The position numbers and the translations under genes are program-made. A DNA stretch of 64,000 nt from assembly GCA_020444065.1 (NCBI GenBank), contig JAHLLQ010000006.1, forward strand, positions 62,001 to 126,000, in the 5' to 3' direction. The notes beneath the pieces are model-generated. The model saw only the letters and a program-made list of their open reading frames with translations, was not told where the DNA came from and made no database searches. Position 1 is the stretch's first letter; each line of letters starts with the position of its first letter. Below, piece after piece: positions 34,049 to 43,840 of the stretch. Origin of the DNA: a bacterium (GTDB lineage Bacteria > Sumerlaeota > Sumerlaeia > SLMS01 > JAHLLQ01).

Positions 34049-36865
34049 TCAAGCGGAAGCCTGCTGCGGCACCTCCGCCAAAATCATGTTCTTGCGCGTC
34101 AGCAAAACGAGCGCGTCGTCGGGAATCATGCCATCCAGGATGTGGCGGAGCGCAACCCCGGGATCGAGATACTTGCCGGGGATGAGCGACACGCGCGCCC
34201 GGAACTCCGGACGGTCCGGATTGCGCGATTCGGCGGGCTCGATTCGATGAATGCCGTCTTTCAACTCGCGATGCTTCTTTTTGCCCTTTCGCTCGATCGT
34301 CAGCGGAAAAGACTCGGCGTCGTTGAATACCGCAATCCGTCGCTCGGCTTCGTCGAAATCGAATCCCTCCACGCCGAGGATTTCGAGCGTGTAGTCGGCT
34401 TCACTTGCGACCGCAGAGATCGCCTTTCCGTGCAGTTCGACTTCTTCGGCAGTATGATACGACAAGCCGGGACAATTGAGGGCCTGAAGTCGCGCCAGGG
34501 CCTCGGATGGTTCAAGCCGCTCGCTCAACTGCACTTCGAAGTATTCAGCCTCGCCGGCCGTACCGACGCCCAACGGCGGCCCCCAACTCATGCGCGGGCG
34601 CGGGCTGTAGCCTTCGGAGAAACTGATCGGCAGCCCGGCGCGCAGCACGACCATCTCGACCAGTCGAATCAGGTCGAGGTGCGCCAACCAGCGCAAGTCG
34701 TCGGTCTTTGACAACGTGAAGCGAATGCGTTGCACAGCCTGATTTTCTTCCACGCCTTCCAGCGGCCTGACCTGCTGCAGGCGCGCCAACTCGCGATCCG
34801 TCTTCCCGTCCTGCTCGACCGACCCTTCGCCTTCCAGAATGTCAGTGCTTACATTCTCCAGCGCTGCATTCTCGCGCGCTATCTCTTCGGCGTGAATTGA
34901 TTCGTGCTTTGCGAGTATGTTCTTGATCGTCACATCATCGCAGACATCGCACTTCACGCATCGAACCAACGCGCAATCGGGCGTCTCGCCTTCGCGCTTG
35001 GCTTTCTCGTTTTCGCGGATCAGGAAGAGCTTGCCAAGCGACGGATCGAGATGATCCCACGCAAAGAACTCGTGCTGAGCACGTTCGCGATTGGCGTAGA
35101 AGGTCGGGTCCACCTGCTCGTCCAGGAAGGCCTGCATCCACGCGTCGAAACGGAACCCCTCGCGCCAGGAATCGAAACACGTTCCGTTCTGCCAGGCACG
35201 GTGGAGGACGCGGGCGACTTTGCGATCGCCACGGGCCAGAACGGCCTCGATAAAGGAGCCGCGGAAGTTGTGCGCACGCACCTGGGTGAAGCGCGATTCG
35301 GCGCGCTCGCGAACGTAGTACACGCGGCGCTGCAACTCGTCGACGTCGGGCTGGGCGTGCCATTGAAAGGGCGTGTGTGGCTTCGGAACAAACGGCGACA
35401 AGGTGATCGCGAGTGAGAAGCGCTTGCCATGAATCCGGCGGCCTTCCGACTCGGCGTACTTCGTCAACTCAATGATCCCATCAAGATCCGCATCGGTTTC
35501 GGTTGGCAGGCCGATCATGAAGTACAACTTCAGCGTCCGCCAGCCGCGCTTCAGCACCTGCGTGATCGTCTCGCGGAAGTGGGATTCATCCACTGCCTTG
35601 TTAATGACGCGTCGAAGACGCTCGGTTCCGGCTTCCGGGGCAAACGTGAAACCAGATTTCGGCCCCTGCGCAATGATCGAGGCCAATTCCACATCGAACG
35701 CGTTGATTCGCAGGCTCGGCAGGGAAAGACCCATCTTGTTGGCGCCAAACTGCTCCTGCAGCATCCGCATCGTAGTCGGCAAAGCCGTGAAATCCGCCGA
35801 ACTCAGCGACATGAGGCTGATCTCGCGGTAGCCCGTATTTCGAATCGCTTCCTGGGCAATCTTGAGGATCTGCTCGGGGGTGCGTTCGCGCAGCGGCCGG
35901 TTGATCATGCCGGCGGCGCAGAAGCGACACCCGCAATTGCAGCCGCGCTTGATCTCCACGGTCACGCGATCGTGCACGACGCGCACGTTTGGCACGACCG
36001 GACAGACGGCGCCGAGGTCCTCGCCGATATTGAACTGATTCTTCTTAACGAAAGACGGAATACCGCTCTCCAGAAGGCGGAATCCCTGCAGAGTTCCGTC
36101 CTCTCGCCAATCGAAGTGATAGAACGCAGGCACGTAACAGCCCTGGATTCCAGCGATACGGCGCAGAAGTCGGCGTTTCAGGTCATTCGAAATCGGAATG
36201 TCGTTGTGCTGATCCAGGCCTTTGCGGTCGTCTTCCCGACCGTTGCCGGGCCGGAACGGTCCGGCCGGATGGAGGGTGCTCAGATCCACACCGTCCGCAG
36301 CCAACTCGCGCTTGAACTCCTCGATGCAGAGCAGGAGGTCTTCTAGGACCCCTTCCCCGTCTCCCGTGACGAACACGTCGACAAATGGCGCGAGCGTCTC
36401 GGCGGCCAGGGCGCCCTCGCCTCCGGCGATGACAATCGGGAACACGGATTTCCTGAAAGCAGACCATGGAGAAAGCCCGGCCAAGTCCAGCGAATTCAGC
36501 ACGTTAGTATAGTTCATTTCATGCTGGAGCGAGTATCCCAGTACATCGAACAGCGCCAGCGGATCCTTGCTTTCGTGAGCGCGCAGCGGAAACCCGGCGC
36601 GCCGCATCTCCTGCTCCATGTCGATCCAGGGACAGTAGGCGCGCTCGGCCCACCATTGGGGCCGGCGATTCACGCGCTCGTACAGAATCTTGAAGCCATG
36701 GTACGACATACCGATGTCGTACTGGTCAGGAAAGACCAGTGCCGTCCGAACGGAAACGGTGCTCTTGTCCTTGACGACCTGGTTCAGTTCGCCGCCGACG
36801 TAGCGGCCGGGCTTCTCGACACGGGCCAGGATCTGTTCGTAGTGCTGAGTGCTGGAGTTGCTCAT
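34049..36865 (-). CDS. B12-type radical SAM protein fused to a DUF2344 domain
   Basis: The start at 36865 (MSNSSTQHYEQIL) has SD AGAGGT 3-8 nt upstream, giving 938 residues. The N-terminal part (about 1-600) is TIGR03960-like: a B12-binding-like segment near 60-190, then the [4Fe-4S] motif RGCNCGCRFC (CxxxCxxC, about 308-318) and a radical SAM barrel ending near FSLAITLSPFVPKPHTPFQW. Four Cys in VRCVKCDVCDD (about 640) may bind a metal. Residues 710-930 form a TIGR03936/DUF2344 domain (SKTDDLRWLAHLDLIRLVEM and FSEGYSPRPRMSWGPPLGVG). In many bacteria these are separate, adjacent genes. The reaction is unproved; the family is linked to RNA or ribosome neighbourhoods. Followed by the PfkB gene. 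Confidence 0.93.
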   Translation of the reverse strand: MSNSSTQHYEQILARVEKPGRYVGGELNQVVKDKSTVSVRTALVFPDQYDIGMSYHGFKILYERVNRRPQWWAERAYCPWIDMEQEMRRAGFPLRAHESKDPLALFDVLGYSLQHEMNYTNVLNSLDLAGLSPWSAFRKSVFPIVIAGGEGALAAETLAPFVDVFVTGDGEGVLEDLLLCIEEFKRELAADGVDLSTLHPAGPFRPGNGREDDRKGLDQHNDIPISNDLKRRLLRRIAGIQGCYVPAFYHFDWREDGTLQGFRLLESGIPSFVKKNQFNIGEDLGAVCPVVPNVRVVHDRVTVEIKRGCNCGCRFCAAGMINRPLRERTPEQILKIAQEAIRNTGYREISLMSLSSADFTALPTTMRMLQEQFGANKMGLSLPSLRINAFDVELASIIAQGPKSGFTFAPEAGTERLRRVINKAVDESHFRETITQVLKRGWRTLKLYFMIGLPTETDADLDGIIELTKYAESEGRRIHGKRFSLAITLSPFVPKPHTPFQWHAQPDVDELQRRVYYVRERAESRFTQVRAHNFRGSFIEAVLARGDRKVARVLHRAWQNGTCFDSWREGFRFDAWMQAFLDEQVDPTFYANRERAQHEFFAWDHLDPSLGKLFLIRENEKAKREGETPDCALVRCVKCDVCDDVTIKNILAKHESIHAEEIARENAALENVSTDILEGEGSVEQDGKTDRELARLQQVRPLEGVEENQAVQRIRFTLSKTDDLRWLAHLDLIRLVEMVVLRAGLPISFSEGYSPRPRMSWGPPLGVGTAGEAEYFEVQLSERLEPSEALARLQALNCPGLSYHTAEEVELHGKAISAVASEADYTLEILGVEGFDFDEAERRIAVFNDAESFPLTIERKGKKKHRELKDGIHRIEPAESRNPDRPEFRARVSLIPGKYLDPGVALRHILDGMIPDDALVLLTRKNMILAEVPQQASA

Positions 36866-37112
36866 GTTACCTCTTAGGACGGGGGCTCCGACAGGCATGG
36901 GGCATCGATGCCTGGTCGTTTCGGTGAATGCTGGCGGGCGGAAAGTCAAGGCCTCAGGCGGCTTTGCTCCGCGGGTGACTGAGGTAGCGACGGTTGTGCC
37001 GGAATCTGGAGTCGTCCGATCCGCTTTACAGTCGGTCCAAAATGGCAATTGCGGAACTGCGATTCGATCGTCTATGGAAACGGCCAACAGATTCTGGAGT
37101 GAGGTTGCCCCG

Positions 37113-37727
37113 ATGCCCCGATTTCCTCGACGAGAAGGCGAAATCATCCTGCTGGCCGACGATATGATTTCCGGCCTGAATTCCTATGGGAAACACTTTC
37201 CCAATTGCGACCCGAAAGGTCTTGAAGGCCTGCGAGCAGATTATCAGAAGCAGAAGGACGTCCAAATGGACGCCCTGAATGCTTACAAGGCGGCAACGGA
37301 GGCCAAGGATGAGGCCCTGCAGGAACTGATGCGCAAGATGAAGGACGAGTTGAAGCAGGCTGAGGACGACTCGAAGCAGGACCCGTCGAAGCTGGAGCGC
37401 ATCGGTTGGGGCGGCCTGTCCGAAGTAACCGTCACTCCCCCACCCGCTCCGCCGCGCGATCTGGAGGCTGTCTCCGAAGGCGCAGCGGGCGTTCGCCTGC
37501 AGTGGCGCCAGCCCGCCCGCGGCCAGGGAGGCCCGGTCCGCGTCTACGAAGTGGAACGGCGCGAGGGAGCCGACAAGAGCACCGAATGGACGCTCGAAGC
37601 CAATTCCTTCGATCTCGAATTGCGCATGAAGGAACTGCCGGTCGGAATTCCGCTTCGGTTCCGTGTCCGGGCGCGTAATCAGGCCGGCGCCTCCGATCCA
37701 AGCAACACCGTCGAAATCACCTTGTAA
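37113..37727 (+). CDS. coiled-coil protein with a C-terminal fibronectin type III domain
   Basis: The ATG at 37113 (MPRFPRREGE) follows GAGGTTG, giving 204 residues. Residues 35-85 form a charged coiled coil (KKD, MDALNAYKAATEAK and so on). PPPAPPRDLEA begins a typical Fn3 domain ending SDPSNTVEITL (about 110-204), with the hydrophobic core WRQP, VYEVERREG and FRVRARNQAG. There is no signal peptide. It is unusual for a cytoplasmic protein to carry Fn3, though such small proteins occur beside signalling genes. The kinase gene starts 30 bp later on the same strand, suggesting a two-gene operon. Confidence 0.83.
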   Translation: MPRFPRREGEIILLADDMISGLNSYGKHFPNCDPKGLEGLRADYQKQKDVQMDALNAYKAATEAKDEALQELMRKMKDELKQAEDDSKQDPSKLERIGWGGLSEVTVTPPPAPPRDLEAVSEGAAGVRLQWRQPARGQGGPVRVYEVERREGADKSTEWTLEANSFDLELRMKELPVGIPLRFRVRARNQAGASDPSNTVEITL

Positions 37728-37757
37728 CGAATCTGTCGGCGAGGGACTCTTGTTCGC

Positions 37758-40700
37758 GTGGATGAACAGATCACAGATCCCACGCCTTGGCCCTTCCACG
37801 AGCCGGAAACCGGCTCGCCGGAAGAGACGTTTGCATTGGAGCCGGACTCCGATGAGGAGCTTCCGGATCCGGACGCATCATTCCAGAACCTCTCCCAATG
37901 GACAGTCTCTGTCGCTTCTTCCGATCCCGATGATCTGGAAGCAGTTCGCGACGCGCCGGAACTGACTCGAACCAATTACATGCTGGTCCGCCGTGTCGGC
38001 CACGGCGGTTGCGGCGAAGTCTGGGAAGCGATTCAAAACAATCTCGGCCGCGAGATCGCGGTGAAGCTACCGTTCGGTGGTGCGGATGCCGAGGCAACGA
38101 CGCTTGGGACTTGCTCGCGCGATGTCGAACTCGGCTTCCGACGCGAGGCCCTCACGACCGGCAATCTCGAACATCCGAACATCGTACCCGTTCACGATCT
38201 GGGACGCGACGAGCAAGGACGTCCGCTGCTCGCAATGAAGTTGGTTCGCGGCACACCATGGAATAAGATGATCTGGTCAGACGAGGACCTGCCACTCGCA
38301 GACTTCCTCGCGCGTCATCTGCCGATCCTGATCGATGTTGCGCAAGCAGTCGCCTTCGCACACTCCAAGGGCATTGTTCATCGCGACCTGAAACCCAGCC
38401 AGGTGATGGTCGGCCGCTACGGTGAAGTCGTGCTGATGGATTGGGGCTTGGCCCTCGTGTTTGACGAAGAACTGGCGGGGCACGAGGTGCCGCTGCTCGT
38501 CAAGTCCGGGCTTGCTCCGACGAAGCAGACCGCCGGCGGACCTGCCGGAACGCCCGCGTACATGGCGCCGGAACAAACGCAGAAGCACTCTTTGGATGTC
38601 GGCCCTTGGACTGACGTGTACCTGCTCGGCGGAATCCTCTACTATCTGTTGGCCGGGCGCCCACCTCATGACGGCAGCCAGGCGAGCGAGGCATTTGAAG
38701 CCGCCTGCCAGGGCCGCATTCATCCGCTGAAAGGGCGGACAGAGGGTGAGCTGATTCCGGATGAATTGCGCGGCTTGTGTGCGCACGCAATGGCTGCAGA
38801 TCCGAAGGATCGCATCGAATCGGTCGAGGCGTTCCTGGGCGCCATTCAGGACTACGTCACCGGTGCCGGCCGACGGCGCGAAAGCCAGGAACTTACGAAT
38901 CGGGTCGAGGAAGAGCTCGCGGAAGAACAGCTCTCTCCGGAGACATTGGACTACCAGAGGCTCATTCAATTTCGACTTCAGGTCGGCCGTGCGATTCAAC
39001 TGTGGCCGGAGAATTTCCACGCGCGGCAATTGCATGAAAGTGTCGTGTTGCTGCACGCGCAAAAAGCCGTCGAGGGCGGCGATCTGTTGCTGGCGGAGTC
39101 GATGCTCGCTTCCGCTCCAGCCGGCGAGCAGCGCGAGCGCTTACTGAGCAAACTTGAAGCGCGCCGCGCACAGCTGCAGCGCGAGTCTCGTCAACGTCGT
39201 CTCTATCTGACTGCCAGTATGGTCCTCGTCGGGATGCTGCTCATTCTTGGCGGCTGGTTTTCAATCGAGCACGACCGCCAGAATCGTCGCGCACTCGAAA
39301 TCTCCATGCGCGAGCAGGAAAACGCGCGGCAGTTGGCGCGCGAAGCCGCGCAGCGTGCTTACGAAGCCGAACGCGCGCAGTATGTTTCCGACATTCGCTT
39401 TGCGCAGAGTCGCCTGACGGAAGGCGCACTGGACGAAGCCGAAGGCATGCTGCTCGGCATTGATGAATCGCGGCGCGGAATCGCGTGGGGCCTGCTGATG
39501 CGACTCTGTCACCCCGAGTTGATTGCGCTGCAGGGACACACGGGCGCGATCACGGGGTTGGACTTCAGCGAAGATGGGCATCTGCTGCTGTCTGTCGGGG
39601 AAGACTTGAAAGCCCGCATCTGGGATATGGATACGGGCAAGGAGAAGCAGGTCTTTCACGGTCATCGCAAACGCATTCGAACGGGGGCAATCAGCCGGGA
39701 CGGGAAGTTGGCAGCAACGTGCGGTTTCACGGGATCGATCCGGCTCTGGGAAACCGACACTGGACGCGAACTGTATCGCTGGCCGGTCGATGCACGCACG
39801 GTTGAGTTTGCGCCGGACAGCCTGAGCTTCGTTGCCGCCGGCCGCGACAAGTACGCCCGCGTGTATGATGTCGGGACGGGTAATTTCATCCTTCTCGAAC
39901 GCCACACCGAGGAAGTTGCCAACGCGCATTTCTCTCCGAATGGCAAACAGATCATCACTGCATCATACGACAACACGGCAATTGTCTGGGACCGCGAAAC
40001 TGGTCGGGTGGTGGTGGTTCTCGGCGAGCATGAGCTGGGCGTTTCCGATGCGCTCTTCAGCCCCAGCGGCGGACGCATCCTGACCGTATCGCACGACGGC
40101 CAGGCGGGCATTTGGGAAGCGAATACAGGTCGACTGCGCATGATGCTGAATGGGCACGAAGGCGGCCTGACGGCCTGCGCCTGGAGTCCCGATGGCCGCC
40201 GCATCGCGACGGGATCGCAGGATCGAACAGTTCGGATCTGGGATTCGACGACCGGCTTTGAACTGGTGCAATTGCAGGGACATGAGGAAGAACTCAGCCA
40301 CGTGACATTCAGCCCGGATGGTGCATTGATCGCGACGACGTCGCTGGATCGCACGGTGCGCGTCTGGCAGGCATCGACCGGCCGGCAATTGGCCGTTCTG
40401 TCGCGACAGGCCGTACCATTCTGTCCGCCAAGGTACAGCCCGCGCGGGACGATTCTTGCCTCTTCGGGCGGAGACGATGCGATTCAGATTTGGGCGCCTT
40501 CGGGGCAACCGGAAGAGTTCCGCCTCGAGGGGCATGAGGAGGAAGTGCTCGGCCTGGATTTCGATCCGAAGGGGCGCTTCATCGCGACTGGTTCACGCGA
40601 TCGAACGGCAAGACTGTGGGATGCGGGGAACGGACGGGAGTTCCTCGACATGGACGATCAGGATCGCGAAGTTTCGAGCGTGGCATTCTTTCCGGATGGC

Positions 40701-42191
40701 GAGCGACTCGCCGTCGCAACCTTCGATCAATCGGCATACGTGTACGATGTGAGAACGGGCGAACGACTGAGCACGCTCAAGGGGCACGAGCGCGAGCTCT
40801 CCACGATCGACGTTGCCGAAGGTGCGATTCGCATTCTGACGTGCTCGTTCGATGGAACCGCCCGTTTGTGGAAAGCCAACGAAGAGGAGCCCTACGCGAT
40901 CCTGGAAGGTCATGAAGGCCCCGTTCTGGTTGGTTGCTTCAATGATGATGGCGATCTCGTCGTGACGGGTTCCAGCGATCAGACGGCGCGCATCTGGAAT
41001 GCCAACACGGGCGAGCTGATTCATGTGCTGCGCGGGCACAATGGATCGATCACGGCCGCGGCCTTCGGGAAGTCCAACAAGCGCTTGGCGACGGGCTCTT
41101 CCGACAATCGCATTCGACTGTGGGATGTGCAGACCGGAAAGCCGCAGCAGTGGCTAGTGGGTCACGATGGGCGAATTCTCGATCTCGATTTCCATCCGGA
41201 CGGGGACTACATGGTCAGCACTTCCGACGATGGGACATTCCGGCTTTGGGACGTGACGACTGGGCGCGAGATGGTCCGTCTGTCCGATCCTTATGGGGCC
41301 GTCACGCACGCGAGGTTCAGTCCTTCAGGCCGTCAACTGGCAACGGCGAATCGTGTCGGCAGTGTGCGTGTTTGGGAGCCGGTACCATGGCGGTCGCAGG
41401 ATCTCGGCGGATCCCCCGATCTGCCGTGGGATGAACGGTTCTCATTGTGGCAGCATCAGCGTTTCCTGGAGAACATCGCGCGTCTGCCGGATCGACGCCT
41501 GCCCGCCTCCTACTGGCATGCCGTGTATCTGGCAGAGCAACCCGTCGATATCGGCAAGGCAGCGTTCTCGGGTGCGCTGGCGGCCTTGAAGGAAGTCTCG
41601 CCACGCACGCCGCAGGTTCAGAAGCTCTTCGTTGAAACGAGCGAGGCGCTGGCGACGAGTTCTCCGGAGACGAAAATCGCCGATGTTGCCCAGCCGCTGC
41701 TGGATGAAGTTCGAGGGGCTTTACGCGACATGCAGGTTGGTCTTCTGCCTCAGCGCGAAACCCAGCAGGCCGATGCTCCGGCCCCGAAATTCGATCGATT
41801 CGTGGAAGGCGCCCGCGGGCCGCTGCCGCTTGAAGAACAAAAGGCCATTCCAAGCGGGACGCCCCTGCGCGTGTTGTGCTTCATCCGTCGCGACGTCGAA
41901 GGGCACAAGGTCTTCATCGCCGGCAACCTTCCGGAACTCGGATCGTGGGAACCGTGTCGCGTGCCGTTCAGCCACGTCGAAGAAACGCCCTACGGCCACC
42001 TGTGGGAATTCCGCCTGCCTTACCAGCCGATGGAGTTCAAACTCTGCTACGGCCGCGAAGGCGATGGCTGGGTCGCCGGCGAGTGGTGGGGAATCGAGAA
42101 TCGCCAAATCCCAAGCCCGACGGCACAACTCTATCGCCTGCCCGACGGCGAGTTGTTGCTGCTGACGGAGTTTGGAAAGCATCCGGGGTAA
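37758..42191 (+). CDS. Ser/Thr protein kinase with membrane span, about 15 WD40 repeats and C-terminal CBM20 domain
   Basis: A 1477-residue protein; GTG start at 37758. The acidic N-terminus (1-70) is followed by a PknB-like kinase (about 74-365): Gly loop GHGGCGEVW, Lys103 in AVKLP, HRDLKPSQ (208-215, catalytic Asp210, with Gln215 instead of the usual metal-binding Asn), and DWG (228-230) instead of DFG. One membrane span lies at 481-501, followed by a coiled linker. About 15 WD40 repeats (each ending in forms such as ARIWDMDTG, IRLWETDTG) run from about 590 to 1215. Residues about 1370-1460 match CBM20, the starch/glycogen-binding module: EGHKVFIAGNLPELGSWEP and the WWGIENR end. If the span is used, the kinase is cytoplasmic and the WD40 plus CBM20 part is outside. 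See findings. Confidence 0.93.
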   Translation: MDEQITDPTPWPFHEPETGSPEETFALEPDSDEELPDPDASFQNLSQWTVSVASSDPDDLEAVRDAPELTRTNYMLVRRVGHGGCGEVWEAIQNNLGREIAVKLPFGGADAEATTLGTCSRDVELGFRREALTTGNLEHPNIVPVHDLGRDEQGRPLLAMKLVRGTPWNKMIWSDEDLPLADFLARHLPILIDVAQAVAFAHSKGIVHRDLKPSQVMVGRYGEVVLMDWGLALVFDEELAGHEVPLLVKSGLAPTKQTAGGPAGTPAYMAPEQTQKHSLDVGPWTDVYLLGGILYYLLAGRPPHDGSQASEAFEAACQGRIHPLKGRTEGELIPDELRGLCAHAMAADPKDRIESVEAFLGAIQDYVTGAGRRRESQELTNRVEEELAEEQLSPETLDYQRLIQFRLQVGRAIQLWPENFHARQLHESVVLLHAQKAVEGGDLLLAESMLASAPAGEQRERLLSKLEARRAQLQRESRQRRLYLTASMVLVGMLLILGGWFSIEHDRQNRRALEISMREQENARQLAREAAQRAYEAERAQYVSDIRFAQSRLTEGALDEAEGMLLGIDESRRGIAWGLLMRLCHPELIALQGHTGAITGLDFSEDGHLLLSVGEDLKARIWDMDTGKEKQVFHGHRKRIRTGAISRDGKLAATCGFTGSIRLWETDTGRELYRWPVDARTVEFAPDSLSFVAAGRDKYARVYDVGTGNFILLERHTEEVANAHFSPNGKQIITASYDNTAIVWDRETGRVVVVLGEHELGVSDALFSPSGGRILTVSHDGQAGIWEANTGRLRMMLNGHEGGLTACAWSPDGRRIATGSQDRTVRIWDSTTGFELVQLQGHEEELSHVTFSPDGALIATTSLDRTVRVWQASTGRQLAVLSRQAVPFCPPRYSPRGTILASSGGDDAIQIWAPSGQPEEFRLEGHEEEVLGLDFDPKGRFIATGSRDRTARLWDAGNGREFLDMDDQDREVSSVAFFPDGERLAVATFDQSAYVYDVRTGERLSTLKGHERELSTIDVAEGAIRILTCSFDGTARLWKANEEEPYAILEGHEGPVLVGCFNDDGDLVVTGSSDQTARIWNANTGELIHVLRGHNGSITAAAFGKSNKRLATGSSDNRIRLWDVQTGKPQQWLVGHDGRILDLDFHPDGDYMVSTSDDGTFRLWDVTTGREMVRLSDPYGAVTHARFSPSGRQLATANRVGSVRVWEPVPWRSQDLGGSPDLPWDERFSLWQHQRFLENIARLPDRRLPASYWHAVYLAEQPVDIGKAAFSGALAALKEVSPRTPQVQKLFVETSEALATSSPETKIADVAQPLLDEVRGALRDMQVGLLPQRETQQADAPAPKFDRFVEGARGPLPLEEQKAIPSGTPLRVLCFIRRDVEGHKVFIAGNLPELGSWEPCRVPFSHVEETPYGHLWEFRLPYQPMEFKLCYGREGDGWVAGEWWGIENRQIPSPTAQLYRLPDGELLLLTEFGKHPG

Positions 42192-42370
42192 GCCCTATGC
42201 GCCCGACGAAGACGATTATGAACACCGCTCCGCTGAGCACGAGCATGCTATCGAATGTTGCGCTCTAATCACGGACGCCGTTTCGATGTGCCCCCTCGGG
42301 CATTGCGCTTGACCGCTCTGGATAGCTTCAACCCAATGGCGGCGATATTTCTTGCGATCAAGAGGCGATC

Positions 42371-43750
42371 ATGATCGGTTCGGCAGAGCAATGGTACGAC
42401 ACGTATGAAGAAGCTGTTGAGCTCTACATGGATCAGAATCTCTCGGGCGCCGAGGCGCTGCTTCGGGAGTGCACGGATTCGATCGCGGTCCTTATCGCCG
42501 ACGAACGTCCGATCCAACATGCGCGAGTTCTGAGTGTTCTCAGCGCCGTGTATCGCGGGATGAATCGCACGTCGGATTCGCTTGAGACAATCAAGCGCGC
42601 TGTTGCCCTTGTCGGCGAATCCGCCGGAGAGGCAAGCCAGGAGTTCGCCAACATTGTCCGCAACGCCGCGGACCTGCATTATCAGGCAGAGCGATTTGAC
42701 GAGGCCGAGGCACTCTATCGGCGCGCTCTGTACACGATGGAAGCACTCGTGGGTTCCACCATTCATCCCGAGTTGTGGGAGTGCCACTACGCGATGAGTC
42801 TCCTGGCGGAGGCTCGTGGGGTTGAAGCAGCAGCGGAGCAGCACTTCGAGCGCGCGTTCGACAGTGCGGCGCTGGACACAAGCGGTGAGGCCATTGCCGA
42901 GTTGTGCGCGCGCCACGTTCAGCGAATGGTCGATGCCGGCGCCCAGGCGAACAGCGTGTCGCTCCTTGAACGCGCGTTGAAGACGATGATTCAGATATAC
43001 TGCCAGCCGCCGCAGGAGTTCCCTGCGGAAGCGCCGATGGAAGAGGCAATGAGCCACTTCTTCTCGCCGACTTATCATTATCAGATCGAATACCAGCAGT
43101 ATGACATCGAGCCGCGACCGCTTCGATTCATTCGGCAATTGCTGGGGATGGCGCTGAAAGAAAACGAGGAGTTCGAGCGCGCCATCGAACAATTCAAACT
43201 GGTCGACGAGAATGACCAGAGAGCCCGGCGGCTTGGTAAGGGCGACCGCTATCCGGTTGAGATGCACTTGGATTCGCCGGAACGGTTCGAGTTGGATGAG
43301 GACGATCCGCCGCTTTTCCTCGATGAGGAAGAGGACGACGAAATCGATCCGGAGGATGTCAATTGGGATGACGTGATGAAGAGCGTGGGCTCGGTTCTCT
43401 CAAACATCGACGAATTGGAGGATGACGAAGAGTGGGAGGACGAAGGAGAGGATGAAGCCGAGTGGGCCGACGATGATGAGTTCGCTCCCCTTGAAAAGCC
43501 CGCGGAGGCGAACCTCGAAGATCTCGCTCCGACAACGACACGCGGCGACTTCCACATGCACTATGGCGTTTCGCTTCACATGCTCGGCCAGAAAACGGGC
43601 ATCGCCCAATACCTGCATGAAGCGGCCGGACATTACGCCTGCGCGGAGGCGAACTTCCGCCGCCTGCTCCCGTCCGACTCGCCTCTGCTGGCGGCCATCG
43701 AGGAAAACAAGAGGCACCTGGAGAACGACCTGAAGCAGTTGGAGGGCTAG
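42371..43750 (+). CDS. acidic TPR-repeat protein
   Basis: A 459-residue protein; ATG preceded by AGAGG. Residues 1-175 contain about four tetratricopeptide-like units (ADLHYQAERFDEAEALYRRAL is the clearest). A strongly acidic region (about 305-385; runs such as DEEEDDEIDPEDVNWDD and DDEEWEDEGEDEAEWADDDE) follows. Another helical unit (YHYACAEANFRRLL) ends the protein. There is no signal peptide, so probably cytoplasmic. It follows the kinase by 180 bp on the same strand and may be an adaptor for it, but that is inferred from position only. Confidence 0.82.
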   Translation: MIGSAEQWYDTYEEAVELYMDQNLSGAEALLRECTDSIAVLIADERPIQHARVLSVLSAVYRGMNRTSDSLETIKRAVALVGESAGEASQEFANIVRNAADLHYQAERFDEAEALYRRALYTMEALVGSTIHPELWECHYAMSLLAEARGVEAAAEQHFERAFDSAALDTSGEAIAELCARHVQRMVDAGAQANSVSLLERALKTMIQIYCQPPQEFPAEAPMEEAMSHFFSPTYHYQIEYQQYDIEPRPLRFIRQLLGMALKENEEFERAIEQFKLVDENDQRARRLGKGDRYPVEMHLDSPERFELDEDDPPLFLDEEEDDEIDPEDVNWDDVMKSVGSVLSNIDELEDDEEWEDEGEDEAEWADDDEFAPLEKPAEANLEDLAPTTTRGDFHMHYGVSLHMLGQKTGIAQYLHEAAGHYACAEANFRRLLPSDSPLLAAIEENKRHLENDLKQLEG

Positions 43751-43840
43751 TGCTTCGGAATCTTCTGCCCTTGTTTCACTTGCCAGCGGGGCCAATGCCG
43801 TCTGAAATGACTTCAACACAATAGCCCCGAAAGTCGTTCC

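Noticed and set aside
36866-37147. 94-codon upstream extension of the radical SAM gene
   Set aside because: It lies in the divergent gap, shows no conserved sequence, and the ATG at 36865 has a good SD.
39530-41400. Apparent tandem DNA repeats within the kinase gene
   Set aside because: These are WD40 protein repeats; their DNA has diverged and no near-identical nucleotide unit is seen.
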